NCBI GenBank assembly: GCA_017541145.1
Contig: JAFXZT010000099.1
Coordinates: 1-64,000, forward strand
Reading direction: 5' to 3'
Length of the DNA stretch: 64,000 bases
Origin: Bacteroidales bacterium
GTDB taxonomy: Bacteria > Bacteroidota > Bacteroidia > Bacteroidales > UBA3824
Under the pieces are notes generated by a model. It saw only the letters and a list, made by a program, of their open reading frames with translations. It did not search any database and was not told where the DNA came from. Position numbers and translations under genes: made by a program. This document shows positions 45,814 to 54,058 of the stretch, one piece after another (positions within the stretch are counted from its first letter, which is position 1; each line of letters starts with the position of its first letter).

Positions 45814-45844
45814 CAAAGATATAACAATTATTTTAATTATGCAA
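45814..45844 (-). promoter_or_regulatory. Promoter TTG-N20-TATCTTTG
   Basis: Minus-strand TTG (45842-45844) and TATCTTTG (45814-45821), 20 bp apart, upstream of the 64-aa gene. Confidence 0.85.
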
Positions 45845-46266
45845 ATTATTTTTCAAATTTCTTATATTTTAGCATCGTTTTACCCTATCATTTACTATAT
45901 ATTTTGAGTATTTTTTAACAGAAAAACTGTATTACAGATACTTACAAGGGCATTTTAAATATTAGAAAATAACATAAGTTAAATAATGTTAACGAATTAA
46001 ATTTATACTGGATTTTATAGTAAAATACTATGTTTTTGTGTTGTATTATTGTTAGTACATGTAATATCTGATACAATGAACAAAGAGTATTATTATTAAA
46101 TATAATATAATATATAAAGTGTCATATTTGGGAAAACAAAACGATACTTTATATAATTAGTCAACAAAAAATTTCTTTTCTATATATATATAAAGTGTGG
46201 TACTAAAATTTTGTGGAGGTAAACACAACAAATAAAATTTAAACAAATCAAATACAATGCACCACA
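45845..46266. other. AT-rich intergenic region before the repeat arrays
   Basis: Contains two copies of TATATAAAGTGT (near 46110 and 46186) but no ORF or RNA gene that can be supported. Confidence 0.4.
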
Positions 46267-46294
46267 GTAGAGACGCGATTAATCGCGTTTCTAC
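46267..46294. repeat. 28-bp palindrome GTAGAGACGCGATT...
   Basis: A near-perfect palindrome with one non-Watson-Crick position, sharing GTAGAGACGCGAT with the arms of the following 129-bp units. It looks like the arm of that repeat folded on itself. Confidence 0.85.
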
Positions 46295-46317
46295 GAGGTA
46301 ATATAAACACTTCTTCC

Positions 46318-46762
46318 GTAGAGACGCGATGTTCGCGGCTCAAAACGCGATAAATAATTAATAATCATTACAAATCGGTGGGTTCGTATGGGATTTGAGC
46401 CGCGAACATCGCGGCTCTACACCTTATATATTACAACACTTCTTCCGTAGAGACGCGATGTTCGCGGCTCATAACACAATAATTTATTAATAATCATTAA
46501 TAATCGGTGGGTTCGTATGGGATTTGAGCCGCGAACATCGCGGCTCTACACCTTATATATTACAACACTTCTTCCGTAGAGACGCGATGTTCGCGGCTTA
46601 AAACGCGATAAATAATTAATAATCATTACAAATCGGTAGGTTCGTATGGGATTTGAGCCGCGAACATCGCGGCTCTACACCTTATATATTACAACACTTC
46701 TTCCGTAGAGACGCGATGTTCGCGGCTCATAACGCGATAAATAATTAATAATCATTACAAAT
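46318..46762. repeat. 129-bp tandem array with 25-bp inverted arms, four units
   Basis: Units start at 46318, 46447, 46576 and 46705, exactly 129 bp apart. In the first three, a 25-bp left arm (GTAGAGACGCGATGTTCGCG...) and its complement with one mismatch (ending at 46420, 46549 and 46678) flank about 53 bp containing AATTAATAATCATTA. The fourth unit keeps only its left arm and spacer and then passes into the 43-bp array. 129 is three times 43. Confidence 0.95.
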
Positions 46763-47126
46763 CTGTGTTTTCACCTCAGGTAAAAACACAGAATCACTAC
46801 CAAATCTGTGTTTTCTCCTCAGGTAAAAACACAGAATCACTACCCGATCTGCGTTTTCACCTCAGGTAAAAACACAGATCCACTACCGGATGTGAGTTTT
46901 CACCTCAGGTAAAAACACAGAATCACTACCCGATGTGAGTTTTCACCTCAGGTAAAAACACAGATCCACTACCGGATGTGAGTTTTCACCTCAGGTGAAA
47001 ATACAGAATCACTACCCGATCTGCGTTTTCACCTCAGGTAAAAACACAGAATCACTACCGGATGTGAGTTTTCACCTCAGGTAAAAACACAGAATCACTA
47101 CCGGATGTGAGTTTTCACCTCAGGTA
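46763..47126. repeat. 43-bp tandem hairpin array, nine units
   Basis: CACCTCAGG recurs every 43 bp at 46772, 46815, 46858, 46901, 46944, 46987, 47030, 47073 and 47116 (CTCCTCAGG in the second). In the first unit CTGTGTTTT, ACCT, AGGT and AAAACACAG pair in order, giving a 13-pair hairpin with two single-base interruptions. Later units replace CTGTG by ATGTGAG, which weakens the outer stem, while ACCTcAGGT is invariant. No spacers, no ORF. Confidence 0.95.
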
Positions 47127-47437
47127 AATTCTTAGTTTATTTTACAATTTATAGTATCAACAACAATAAAAAATCAGAAAAAAGCAGCAAAAAATCAGAG
47201 AAAAACAGCAAAAAAGTAGCAGAAATTAAGGCGAAAATTACAATAATTACCGGGAAATATAATTACGAAAAACATAAAAAAAAGATAGTTTTCTAACTAT
47301 TTGAATCACTGAATTTTAAAATTTAATATTATTTAACAAAAACCGCCACAGATATCTGTAGGGGCGAAAAATCATCGATTTTCAATGTTTTTAGGGCTGA
47401 AAATGAGTTGTATTTAGGTCTAAAAACATAGCGAGAT
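47127..47437. other. Spacer between array and DUF6261 promoter
   Basis: A-rich region with a repeated CAGAAAAAAGCAGCAAAAAA-like stretch near 47170-47220 and a small hairpin ATAGTTttctAACTAT near 47286. No gene. Confidence 0.4.
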
Positions 47438-47468
47438 TTGCACAGTTAAAAAAAAAGTTGTATCTTTG
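47438..47468 (+). promoter_or_regulatory. Promoter TTG-N20-TATCTTTG
   Basis: TTG (47438-47440) and TATCTTTG (47461-47468), 20 bp apart, with expected transcription start near 47474. The same TATCTTTG box precedes the first DUF6261-like gene. Confidence 0.85.
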
Positions 47469-47472
47469 TATC

Positions 47473-47577
47473 GTGATAATTAAATGAAAGGTCGTAAGTC
47501 CAACACGGCAAATGATTATTAAGAGATGTACTATGGATAAGGTTGGCAGCAAGTAGTTGAACTTATCACATTTTTTT
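47473..47577 (+). ncRNA. Candidate small RNA or attenuator in the DUF6261 leader
   Basis: The expected 5' end GTGATAA (47473-47479) pairs perfectly with TTATCAC (47563-47569), which is followed by A and T7 (47571-47577). Inside, CCAAC (47500-47504) pairs with GTTGG (47542-47546). A transcript of about 105 nt would thus have closed ends and a terminator-like tail 20 nt before the DUF6261 ATG. It could be a free small RNA or a conditional terminator. Confidence 0.45.
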
Positions 47578-47596
47578 AAACGACTAAAAAAAGACC

Positions 47597-48364
47597 ATGA
47601 TAAATATCAATAACAAAAGTCTTGTTAAGCTCAAAAGCTTAGAAGCAGTATACTTCCTGAAACAAGCACTGGCGGCAACGGAGTTGCTTCCTTCTGAAGT
47701 AAAGTCTAACGAAAATGTTAGCATTTTTAAATCAGCGGTAGAGAACATGATTGCTTCTCTACGAACAGAGTCAACTGTATCAAGAACTAATTTCTTGAAT
47801 ACTTTGAGAGACAAAATCGACAAAGACTTCAACTATATCAAGTTGATGGTTAAGGCGAAGAAGTTCTCGAATGATGATGAAGTTCAAAAGGCTGTAGCAA
47901 TTGCTGAATTGATTATCAATTCTAAGTATCAAAGGTATGAAGAAGAGAATATCTTCGAGAAATACACTAAACTTGGATTGATAGCCACAGATCTTAATGA
48001 TTTGGATGCTGATACCAAGAATCTATTGGATATCAAAGAGACAGTAGATGATATGGTGGAAACATACAAAAATCATGAAGAGCTTTACAACGAACGAAAC
48101 GGTTATTCACAAACTGTAAAAGGTGTAAAGTTTGAGGCTAAGGAAGAGGCTAAAAATACATGGTACAATCTTGCTTACTATGTGAATGCCTACAATGTAA
48201 TCTACGAAGGCACTTGCGACAGTTACGCAAAGGTTATCAACGGCTTGTACGTTAAGGCTTCAACTTTGGATTTGAAATCTATAGAAGAAGCTGTAGGTAC
48301 TGATAATCCCGAAGATAATACCGATGCTGTAACTACAAAGGAGGAACCGGTAATTAACCAATAA
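47597..48364 (+). CDS. DUF6261-like family protein, second copy
   Basis: A 255-residue cytoplasmic helical protein, diverged paralogue of 565-1320. Shared features: the N-terminal L-x-x-L-x-x-x-E-A-x-x-F, EELYNERN, and AKNTWYNLAYYVNAYNVIYEGTC...VINGL aligned with EVAYKLLANYVEVKANMGDEDC...VTHVN. The C-terminus is acidic in both. No signal peptide or membrane helix. It sits between the 43-bp hairpin array (upstream), a structured leader and the GGAAGATT hairpin array (downstream). Function unknown; the location suggests a link with the repeats, but that is inference. Confidence 0.7.
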   Translation: MININNKSLVKLKSLEAVYFLKQALAATELLPSEVKSNENVSIFKSAVENMIASLRTESTVSRTNFLNTLRDKIDKDFNYIKLMVKAKKFSNDDEVQKAVAIAELIINSKYQRYEEENIFEKYTKLGLIATDLNDLDADTKNLLDIKETVDDMVETYKNHEELYNERNGYSQTVKGVKFEAKEEAKNTWYNLAYYVNAYNVIYEGTCDSYAKVINGLYVKASTLDLKSIEEAVGTDNPEDNTDAVTTKEEPVINQ

Positions 48365-48385
48365 TTTTTTATTATTGTGTTGTTT

Positions 48386-49190
48386 ATCAAGGTTTCAAAC
48401 TTAAATTTTAAGAATTTGAAGGACGGTCGGACTATTAAGTCCCCGTCCGGAAAATTCTAATTTTTGAAGTTTAATTATTAGTAACAGAAATATTATCTCA
48501 GAGACTTTTTAAATAGAATTTTTCTCAATTGTAAGGCCGATATACCGGAAGATTGGTACGGCCTGACAACTGAACTGGGATGCATGAGAGATAGAATTTG
48601 AAGGTTGGCGGACGGAAGATTGAGCCGTCAACCGGATAATTCAATTAAGAAATTAATGTGAATGGCTTAATACTAAAAATAATTTCTTCATAATTATTAT
48701 CTTAATTGTTAAACACCAAGGTTTTTGCAGGACGGAAGCCGGAAGATTGGTTCCGTCCGAAAAATCTTAGTTATAAAAAAAGAAAACAACAATAATAATT
48801 AGACAACTTACGTAGCGTTTCTAGGTTTTTCAAATGTAAGGCCGTTATACCGGAAGATTGGTACGGCCTGACAACTGAACGGGACTGCATGAAAGATAGA
48901 ATTTGAAGGTTGGCGGACGGAAGATTGAGCCGTCAACCGGATAATTCAATTAAGAAATTAAATTAATTGGAGTGAACATCATAATTTTATAATTTAATTT
49001 GTAAAAATATCTATTTATTTTATTGAACACCAAGATTTTGATGGATGGAAACCGGAAGATTGGTTTCCGTCCGGATAAATCCGTCTTTCAGAGGCGAAAG
49101 TAGTAATTGTAAAAAAGAATAATTTACGAACAGTCTCTGCAAGATGAAATTAAGAGGCGGACGGACGTTAAGATTGAGCCGTCAGCCCAA
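48386..49190 (+). repeat. About 305-bp tandem units carrying GGAAGATT-loop hairpins
   Basis: Two well-preserved copies and one degenerate copy. Landmarks repeat at offsets of 305-314 bp: CCAAG leader (48384, 48717, 49031), hairpin type 1 (48421-48448, 48730-48758, 49043-49072), type 2 (48534-48564, 48839-48869) and type 3 (48603-48633, 48908-48938, 49156-49187). Hairpins 48534, 48730, 48839 and 49043 all have CC-GGAAGATT-GG as closing pairs and loop, but different stems: AGGCCG/CGGCCT, GGACGGAA/TTCCGTCC and GGATGGAAA/TTTCCGTCC. The type 3 loops contain AAGATTGAG. The units at 48531-48655 and 48836-48960 are about 95 percent identical. No ORF spans the region. Confidence 0.9.
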
Positions 49191-49281
49191 GGTTTCATTT
49201 AGTAAGCGCACAGTTAACTTATTGTATAACCATAAATTGTTAAAATTAGCAGATGATAAATTCATCATATTTTTGTTGTAT

Positions 49282-49329
49282 AAAAAAAAGCTCGTCGAGG
49301 TGTTGCTTACGCACCAAGACGGGCTTTTT
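49282..49329. terminator. Bidirectional terminator
   Basis: AAAAAGCTCGTC (49285-49296) pairs with GACGGGCTTTTT (49318-49329) including one wobble, with inner GGTG/CACC. It ends the remnant gene on the minus strand and any read-through of the hairpin array. Confidence 0.85.
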
Positions 49330-49356
49330 AGTTTATGTGTAATGAATAAAAAGATT

Positions 49357-50011
49357 TTATTCACATTTACCGTTTACGTAGTCATCAAGAGCATTAAGAC
49401 GAGCACAGTAATCTGCACCGATAGAGATAAAAGCAGATTTTGTACTTATCGGTACATTAAATAGCTTTTTGTTGTCTGCTTCTGTTCTGTCGACTTTATA
49501 CATCTTGTTTTCCAACTTATCAAGAATAGCAGGGCAATCAGCTAACTCTTTTTTGATATGAAGAGTTTCAACCCATTTAGCCTTGTCAGAACCATTGAAA
49601 CTGTATATGATACCCGGATCTTTCATTTCTTCAGCTAATTTTTCATCTGTACCGAATTTTACATTCTCAGTAGGATAATAAGCGTAGAAAGTGAGTTTGT
49701 CATATTTTTTCAACTGACGCAAGAAAAATTTCTTAGGAATTGCGTTAGTACCTGCAGCAGTAGGATCTACAGTAAATTTAACAGTTTCAAAAAAATAATC
49801 TTCATATTTGAATCCGTCACAATCTTTTGGACTGATAGAAACGATGTATTTTTTCTTAATTTTGTCGTATTTTTCGAAAATAGTTTTTTCGATAATACTG
49901 ATACCGCGTTCAAATTCACCAAAAGCCGGAAGTTGCTCACCATTTACATCTACAGTTCTTGCTTTCTTGATGTAAACTTCTTTTTCGTTGCCATTTACGA
50001 TAAGAATACAT
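49357..50011 (-). pseudogene. 5'-truncated or frameshifted gene remnant
   Basis: The minus-strand frame ending at 49357 is open for about 218 codons, back to a TGA near 50014, but contains no ATG or GTG; the only near-start is a TTG at 49722. An ATG (minus strand, near 50015) precedes it one base out of frame, so a single-base shift near the start is possible. The translation (VNGNEKEVYIKKARTVDVNGEQLPAFGEFERG... ending NALDDYVNGKCE) is typical coding composition and resembles no family I know. Either a frameshifted small gene, a fragment left by deletion next to nifJ, or translation from a rare start. Confidence 0.55.
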
Positions 50012-50067
50012 ATTCATTTTTTTGATCAAATATTCATTGTAATATAAGAAAAATATTTCAACAATAT

Positions 50068-50112
50068 AAAAAAAAGGTGTTACCGTAGTAAAATTTCTAT
50101 GGTAACACCTTT
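50068..50112 (-). terminator. nifJ terminator
   Basis: AAAGGTGTTACCGTAG (50073-50088) pairs with CTATGGTAACACCTTT (50097-50112), about 15 pairs, 8-nt loop, with a minus-strand U-tract. Confidence 0.95.
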
Positions 50113-50139
50113 ATAATTTAATACAGCTTAATACTGTAA

Positions 50140-53100
50140 TTACTTAGCTTCGTTTGAGTAATCCATTGCAGCTTGACGTTTGTAGTTGTTGTAACGTTTT
50201 ACGGCTGCATCTTGACAAGCTTTGTAGAGTTCTTCTGCTTGGTCTGGGAATGATTTCTGCAATGATGCGAAACGAACTTCACCCAAGAGGTAGTTGCGGA
50301 ACTCAGCCCAGTTAGGCTCTTTAGAGTCGAGAGAGAATGGGTTTTGACCTTGTTCTTCGAGGAGAGGATTGTATCTCCACAAGTGCCAGTAACCACATTC
50401 AACAGCTTTTTGCTCTTCAGCTTGAGATTTACCCATACCAGCCTTGAGACCGTGGTTGATACATGGAGCGTAAGCGATAACCAATGATGGTCCCGGATAT
50501 GCTTCAGCTTCACGGAGGGCTTTAAGTGTCTGAGCTTGATCTGCACCCATAGCGATTTGAGCTACGTATACGTAACCGTATGTTGTTGCAATCATACCCA
50601 AGTCTTTCTTAGAAACTCTCTTACCTGATGCTGCGAATTTAGCGATAGCACCAAGAGGAGTTGCTTTAGAAGACTGTCCGCCTGTATTTGAGTAAACTTC
50701 GGTATCAAGTACGAAAACGTTAACATCTTCACCTGATGCAATTACGTGATCCAATCCGCCGTAACCGATGTCGTAAGAAGCACCGTCACCACCGATAATC
50801 CACTGTGAGCGTTTTACCAAGTGATCTTTGTATGTGAGGATGTCTTTGCACTTGTCGCAACCGCAAGCTTCGCAACCTGCAACGATTTGTGGAGCAAGAG
50901 CTTTTGTTGCATCTGCATCGTTTTGTTTTTCAATCCATTCATTGAACAATGCTTTCAATTCTGCTGAGCAGCATTCGCAAGATTGAGCTTCTGTCATAAG
51001 TTTTGTAAGACGAGCTTTCATCTTCTTGTTAGCGATTGCCATACCAAGACCAAATTCGCAGAAGTCTTCGAACAATGAGTTAGCCCAAGCCGGACCTTGT
51101 CCTTTAGCGTTCTTTGTATAAGGAGTAGAAGGAACTGAACCTGAGTAGATTGAAGAACAACCTGTAGCGTTAGCAACGATTTCGCGATCACCAAACAATT
51201 GAGAAATCAATTTTACGTATGGAGTTTCACCGCAACCTGCGCAAGCACCTGAGAATTCAAACAAAGGAGTAGCGAACTGAGAGTTCTTAACATTTTGTTT
51301 GATATCAACGAGGTCTTGTTTTGTCTTAACGTTTTCAACGCAGTAGTTCCAGTTAGCAGCTTCTTTAGCAGCAGCTTCAGAACCGTCATCGTAAGGAACC
51401 ATCTTGAGAGCAGGAGCAAGAGAATCGAGAAGAGCTTTGCGTGCAGCTTGACGCATTGTTTCCATTTCTTCTGCTGAAGGATTGTAATCCGGATTTTTCT
51501 TCTTAGCCTTAGCGATTTGTTTTTCGAGGTTCTTTTCTGCAACTTCGTCACCGTTCATAGCTGCATATTCTTCTTTGGCAATCTTTGGAGAACCAGGACA
51601 AACGTCAGCACAGTTACCGCAAGCCAAACAGTCTTTTACGCCTACTTGCATTACGAAATGCATGCCTTTCATTTGAGCAGGAGCTTTGATTTCGATAGTT
51701 TCGCCGCCAAAACCCTTAACTTCTTGTTCATCCATTACAAACGGACGGATACAAGCGTGAGGACAAACGAAAGCACATTTGTTACACTGGATACATTTTT
51801 TAGAATCCCAAACAGGAACGAATGCACCTACACCGCGTTTTTCAAATTTAGCAGTACCTGCTTTCCAAGTACCGTCTTCGAAACCAACGAATGAAGATAC
51901 AGGAAGAAGGTCACCGTCTTGAGCGTTGATAGGACGAACAATCTTGTTGATGAAGTCGTCGCCGTCGGTATAAACTTTAGGAGTAACTTCGAGATTAGCC
52001 CAAGCCGGATCTACGGTTAATTGTTTGTATTCACCACCGCGGTCGATAGCTGCGTAGTTCATATCAACGATGTTCTGACCTTTCTTACCGTAAGATTTGA
52101 GAGCGAAATGTTTCATTTCGTCTACTGCCTTGTCAACAGGGATTACCTGTGTAATACGGAAGAATGCAGACTGAAGAATTGTGTTGGTTCTGTTACCCAA
52201 ACCAATTTCTTGACCAATCTTTGTAGCGTTGATGTAATAAACTTTGATATCGTTTTTAGCGAAGTAAGCTTTTACTTTGTTAGGAATATTGTGAACGAGG
52301 TCGTCACCGTCCCAAATAGTATTCAACAAGAATGTACCGCCTTTCTGAAGACCGCGTGTTACATCATACATGTTGAGGTAAGCTTGCTGGTGACATGCTA
52401 CAAAGTTAGGAGTTGTAACTAAATATGTAGAGCGGATAGGTTCATCACCGAAACGGAGGTGAGAACATGTAAAACCGCCTGATTTCTTAGAGTCATAAGA
52501 GAAATAAGCCTGACAATATTTGTCAGTAGTTTCACCGATGATTTTTACAGAGTTTTTGTTAGCACCAACAGTACCGTCAGAACCAAGACCAAAGAATTTA
52601 GCTTGGAACATGCCTTTGCCGCCAACTGCAACTTCTTCACCAACTGGAAGAGATGTAAATGTAACATCGTCAACAATACCGAGAGTGAAATGGTTTTTAG
52701 GTTCGTTGAGTTTCAAGTTGTCGTAAACAGCAATGATTTGAGCCGGTGTAGTATCGTTGGAACCGAGACCGTAACGACCGCCAACAACAGTAAGTTTATC
52801 CAACAAACCGAGTTCTGACAAAGCGTCGATAACATCCAAGTGAAGTGGTTCACCGTGAGCACCCGGTTCTTTAGTACGGTCGAGAACGCAAATTCTCTTA
52901 GCAGAAGCAGGGATAGCTTCTTTCAAATATTTGAGAGAGAAAGGACGATAGAGGTGAACAGAAATCAAACCTACTTTTTCGCCGTTCTGGAGTTTGAAAT
53001 CGATAACTTCTTTGATACACTCTGTAACAGAACCCATAGCAATAATGATGTTTTCTGCATCAGGAGCACCGTAATAATCGAACGGACGATATTTTCTGCC

Positions 53101-53868
53101 GGTGATTTCTGAAACTTTGTCCATATATTCAGAAACGATGTCGGCAACTTTGTCGTAGTAAGGATTGCTAGCTTCTCTATGAGCGAAGAAAACGTCAGGG
53201 TTTTCAGCCATACCGCGCATCTCAGGACGCTCCGGTGAGAGAGCTCTTTCACGGAATTCTTTCAAAGCTTTTTGATCTACGAGTGGCATCAAATCTTCCT
53301 GATCCACTACTTCTACCTTTTGATATTCGTGAGATGTACGGAAACCGTCGAAGAAGTTCAAAAATGGAACTCTTGATTTGAGAGTAGCGAGGTGAGCAAC
53401 ACCGGCCAAATCCATAACTTCTTGTACAGAACCTTCTGCAAACATCGCAAAACCGGTCTGACGGCAAGCCATAACGTCTTGGTGATCACCGAAAATACAA
53501 AGAGCGTGTGAAGCCAAAGTTCTTGCAGATACGTGGAATACGCAAGGAAGCAATTCACCGGCAATTTTGTACATGTTAGGGATCATCAACAATAATCCTT
53601 GAGATGCAGTAAATGTTGTAGTAAGAGCACCTGCCTGAAGAGAACCATGTACTGTACCTGAAGCACCACCTTCAGATTGCATTTCCTGTACGAGAACAGT
53701 TTCGCCAAACATGTTCTTTCTTCCTTGAGCGGCCCACTCATCAACATTCTCTGCCATAGGAGAAGATGGAGTGATAGGATAGATAGCAGCTACCTCTGTG
53801 AACATATATGCAATATGAGCAGCAGCGGTGTTACCATCGCAAGTCATAAACTTCTTTTCTTTTGCCAT
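50140..53868 (-). CDS. nifJ: Pyruvate:ferredoxin (flavodoxin) oxidoreductase
   Basis: A 1242-residue single-chain PFOR that converts pyruvate and CoA to acetyl-CoA, CO2 and reduced ferredoxin, a central step of anaerobic energy metabolism. Domains in order: pyruvate-binding TPP domain I (ITPSSPMAE), CoA-binding region, gamma/EKR domain, two 4Fe-4S clusters (CIQCNKCAFVCPHAC and CLACGNCADVCPGSP), and the TPP-binding beta domain with CAGCGETPY and GGDGASYDIGYGGLDH. Slightly longer than the usual 1170-1200. Its strong promoter (TTG-N21-TAACTTTG) and strong terminator make it a monocistronic, probably highly expressed gene. Confidence 0.97.
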   Translation of the reverse strand: MAKEKKFMTCDGNTAAAHIAYMFTEVAAIYPITPSSPMAENVDEWAAQGRKNMFGETVLVQEMQSEGGASGTVHGSLQAGALTTTFTASQGLLLMIPNMYKIAGELLPCVFHVSARTLASHALCIFGDHQDVMACRQTGFAMFAEGSVQEVMDLAGVAHLATLKSRVPFLNFFDGFRTSHEYQKVEVVDQEDLMPLVDQKALKEFRERALSPERPEMRGMAENPDVFFAHREASNPYYDKVADIVSEYMDKVSEITGRKYRPFDYYGAPDAENIIIAMGSVTECIKEVIDFKLQNGEKVGLISVHLYRPFSLKYLKEAIPASAKRICVLDRTKEPGAHGEPLHLDVIDALSELGLLDKLTVVGGRYGLGSNDTTPAQIIAVYDNLKLNEPKNHFTLGIVDDVTFTSLPVGEEVAVGGKGMFQAKFFGLGSDGTVGANKNSVKIIGETTDKYCQAYFSYDSKKSGGFTCSHLRFGDEPIRSTYLVTTPNFVACHQQAYLNMYDVTRGLQKGGTFLLNTIWDGDDLVHNIPNKVKAYFAKNDIKVYYINATKIGQEIGLGNRTNTILQSAFFRITQVIPVDKAVDEMKHFALKSYGKKGQNIVDMNYAAIDRGGEYKQLTVDPAWANLEVTPKVYTDGDDFINKIVRPINAQDGDLLPVSSFVGFEDGTWKAGTAKFEKRGVGAFVPVWDSKKCIQCNKCAFVCPHACIRPFVMDEQEVKGFGGETIEIKAPAQMKGMHFVMQVGVKDCLACGNCADVCPGSPKIAKEEYAAMNGDEVAEKNLEKQIAKAKKKNPDYNPSAEEMETMRQAARKALLDSLAPALKMVPYDDGSEAAAKEAANWNYCVENVKTKQDLVDIKQNVKNSQFATPLFEFSGACAGCGETPYVKLISQLFGDREIVANATGCSSIYSGSVPSTPYTKNAKGQGPAWANSLFEDFCEFGLGMAIANKKMKARLTKLMTEAQSCECCSAELKALFNEWIEKQNDADATKALAPQIVAGCEACGCDKCKDILTYKDHLVKRSQWIIGGDGASYDIGYGGLDHVIASGEDVNVFVLDTEVYSNTGGQSSKATPLGAIAKFAASGKRVSKKDLGMIATTYGYVYVAQIAMGADQAQTLKALREAEAYPGPSLVIAYAPCINHGLKAGMGKSQAEEQKAVECGYWHLWRYNPLLEEQGQNPFSLDSKEPNWAEFRNYLLGEVRFASLQKSFPDQAEELYKACQDAAVKRYNNYKRQAAMDYSNEAK

Positions 53869-53928
53869 AATTATATTATTATTTGTTTGAATTTTTTAAC
53901 TTAAAGGAACGGTAAAAAAATTTAACAG

Positions 53929-53960
53929 CAAAGTTAAACGAAAAATCTAACATCCGCCAA
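53929..53960 (-). promoter_or_regulatory. nifJ promoter TTG-N21-TAACTTTG
   Basis: Minus-strand TTG (53958-53960) and TAACTTTG (53929-53936), 21 bp apart, with a leader of about 55 nt. Confidence 0.85.
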
Positions 53961-53992
53961 TAAATTAACCAAAAATTTTCACGTTTTTTCGC

Positions 53993-54017
53993 AAAAAAAA
54001 TTTTCAGTAAAACACTG
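53993..54017 (-). terminator. Weak terminator at the end of the pigment-lipid operon
   Basis: CAGT (54005-54008) and ACTG (54014-54017) form a short stem followed by a minus-strand T8. It lies about 40 bp after the last gene of the operon. Confidence 0.45.
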
Positions 54018-54058
54018 TTTCTTTTTATGTTCCACACAATACAAAATGATATTACAGT

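Noticed and set aside
46378..46392. GGTTCG resembling a tRNA T-arm in the 129-bp units
   Set aside because: No acceptor, D or anticodon arm around it, and it is part of the tandem repeat.
46763..47126. CRISPR array at the 43-bp repeats
   Set aside because: The entire 43-bp unit repeats with only point changes; no spacers.
49144..49464. 106-residue plus-strand frame after the hairpin array
   Set aside because: Crosses a strong bidirectional terminator and lies antisense to the remnant gene.
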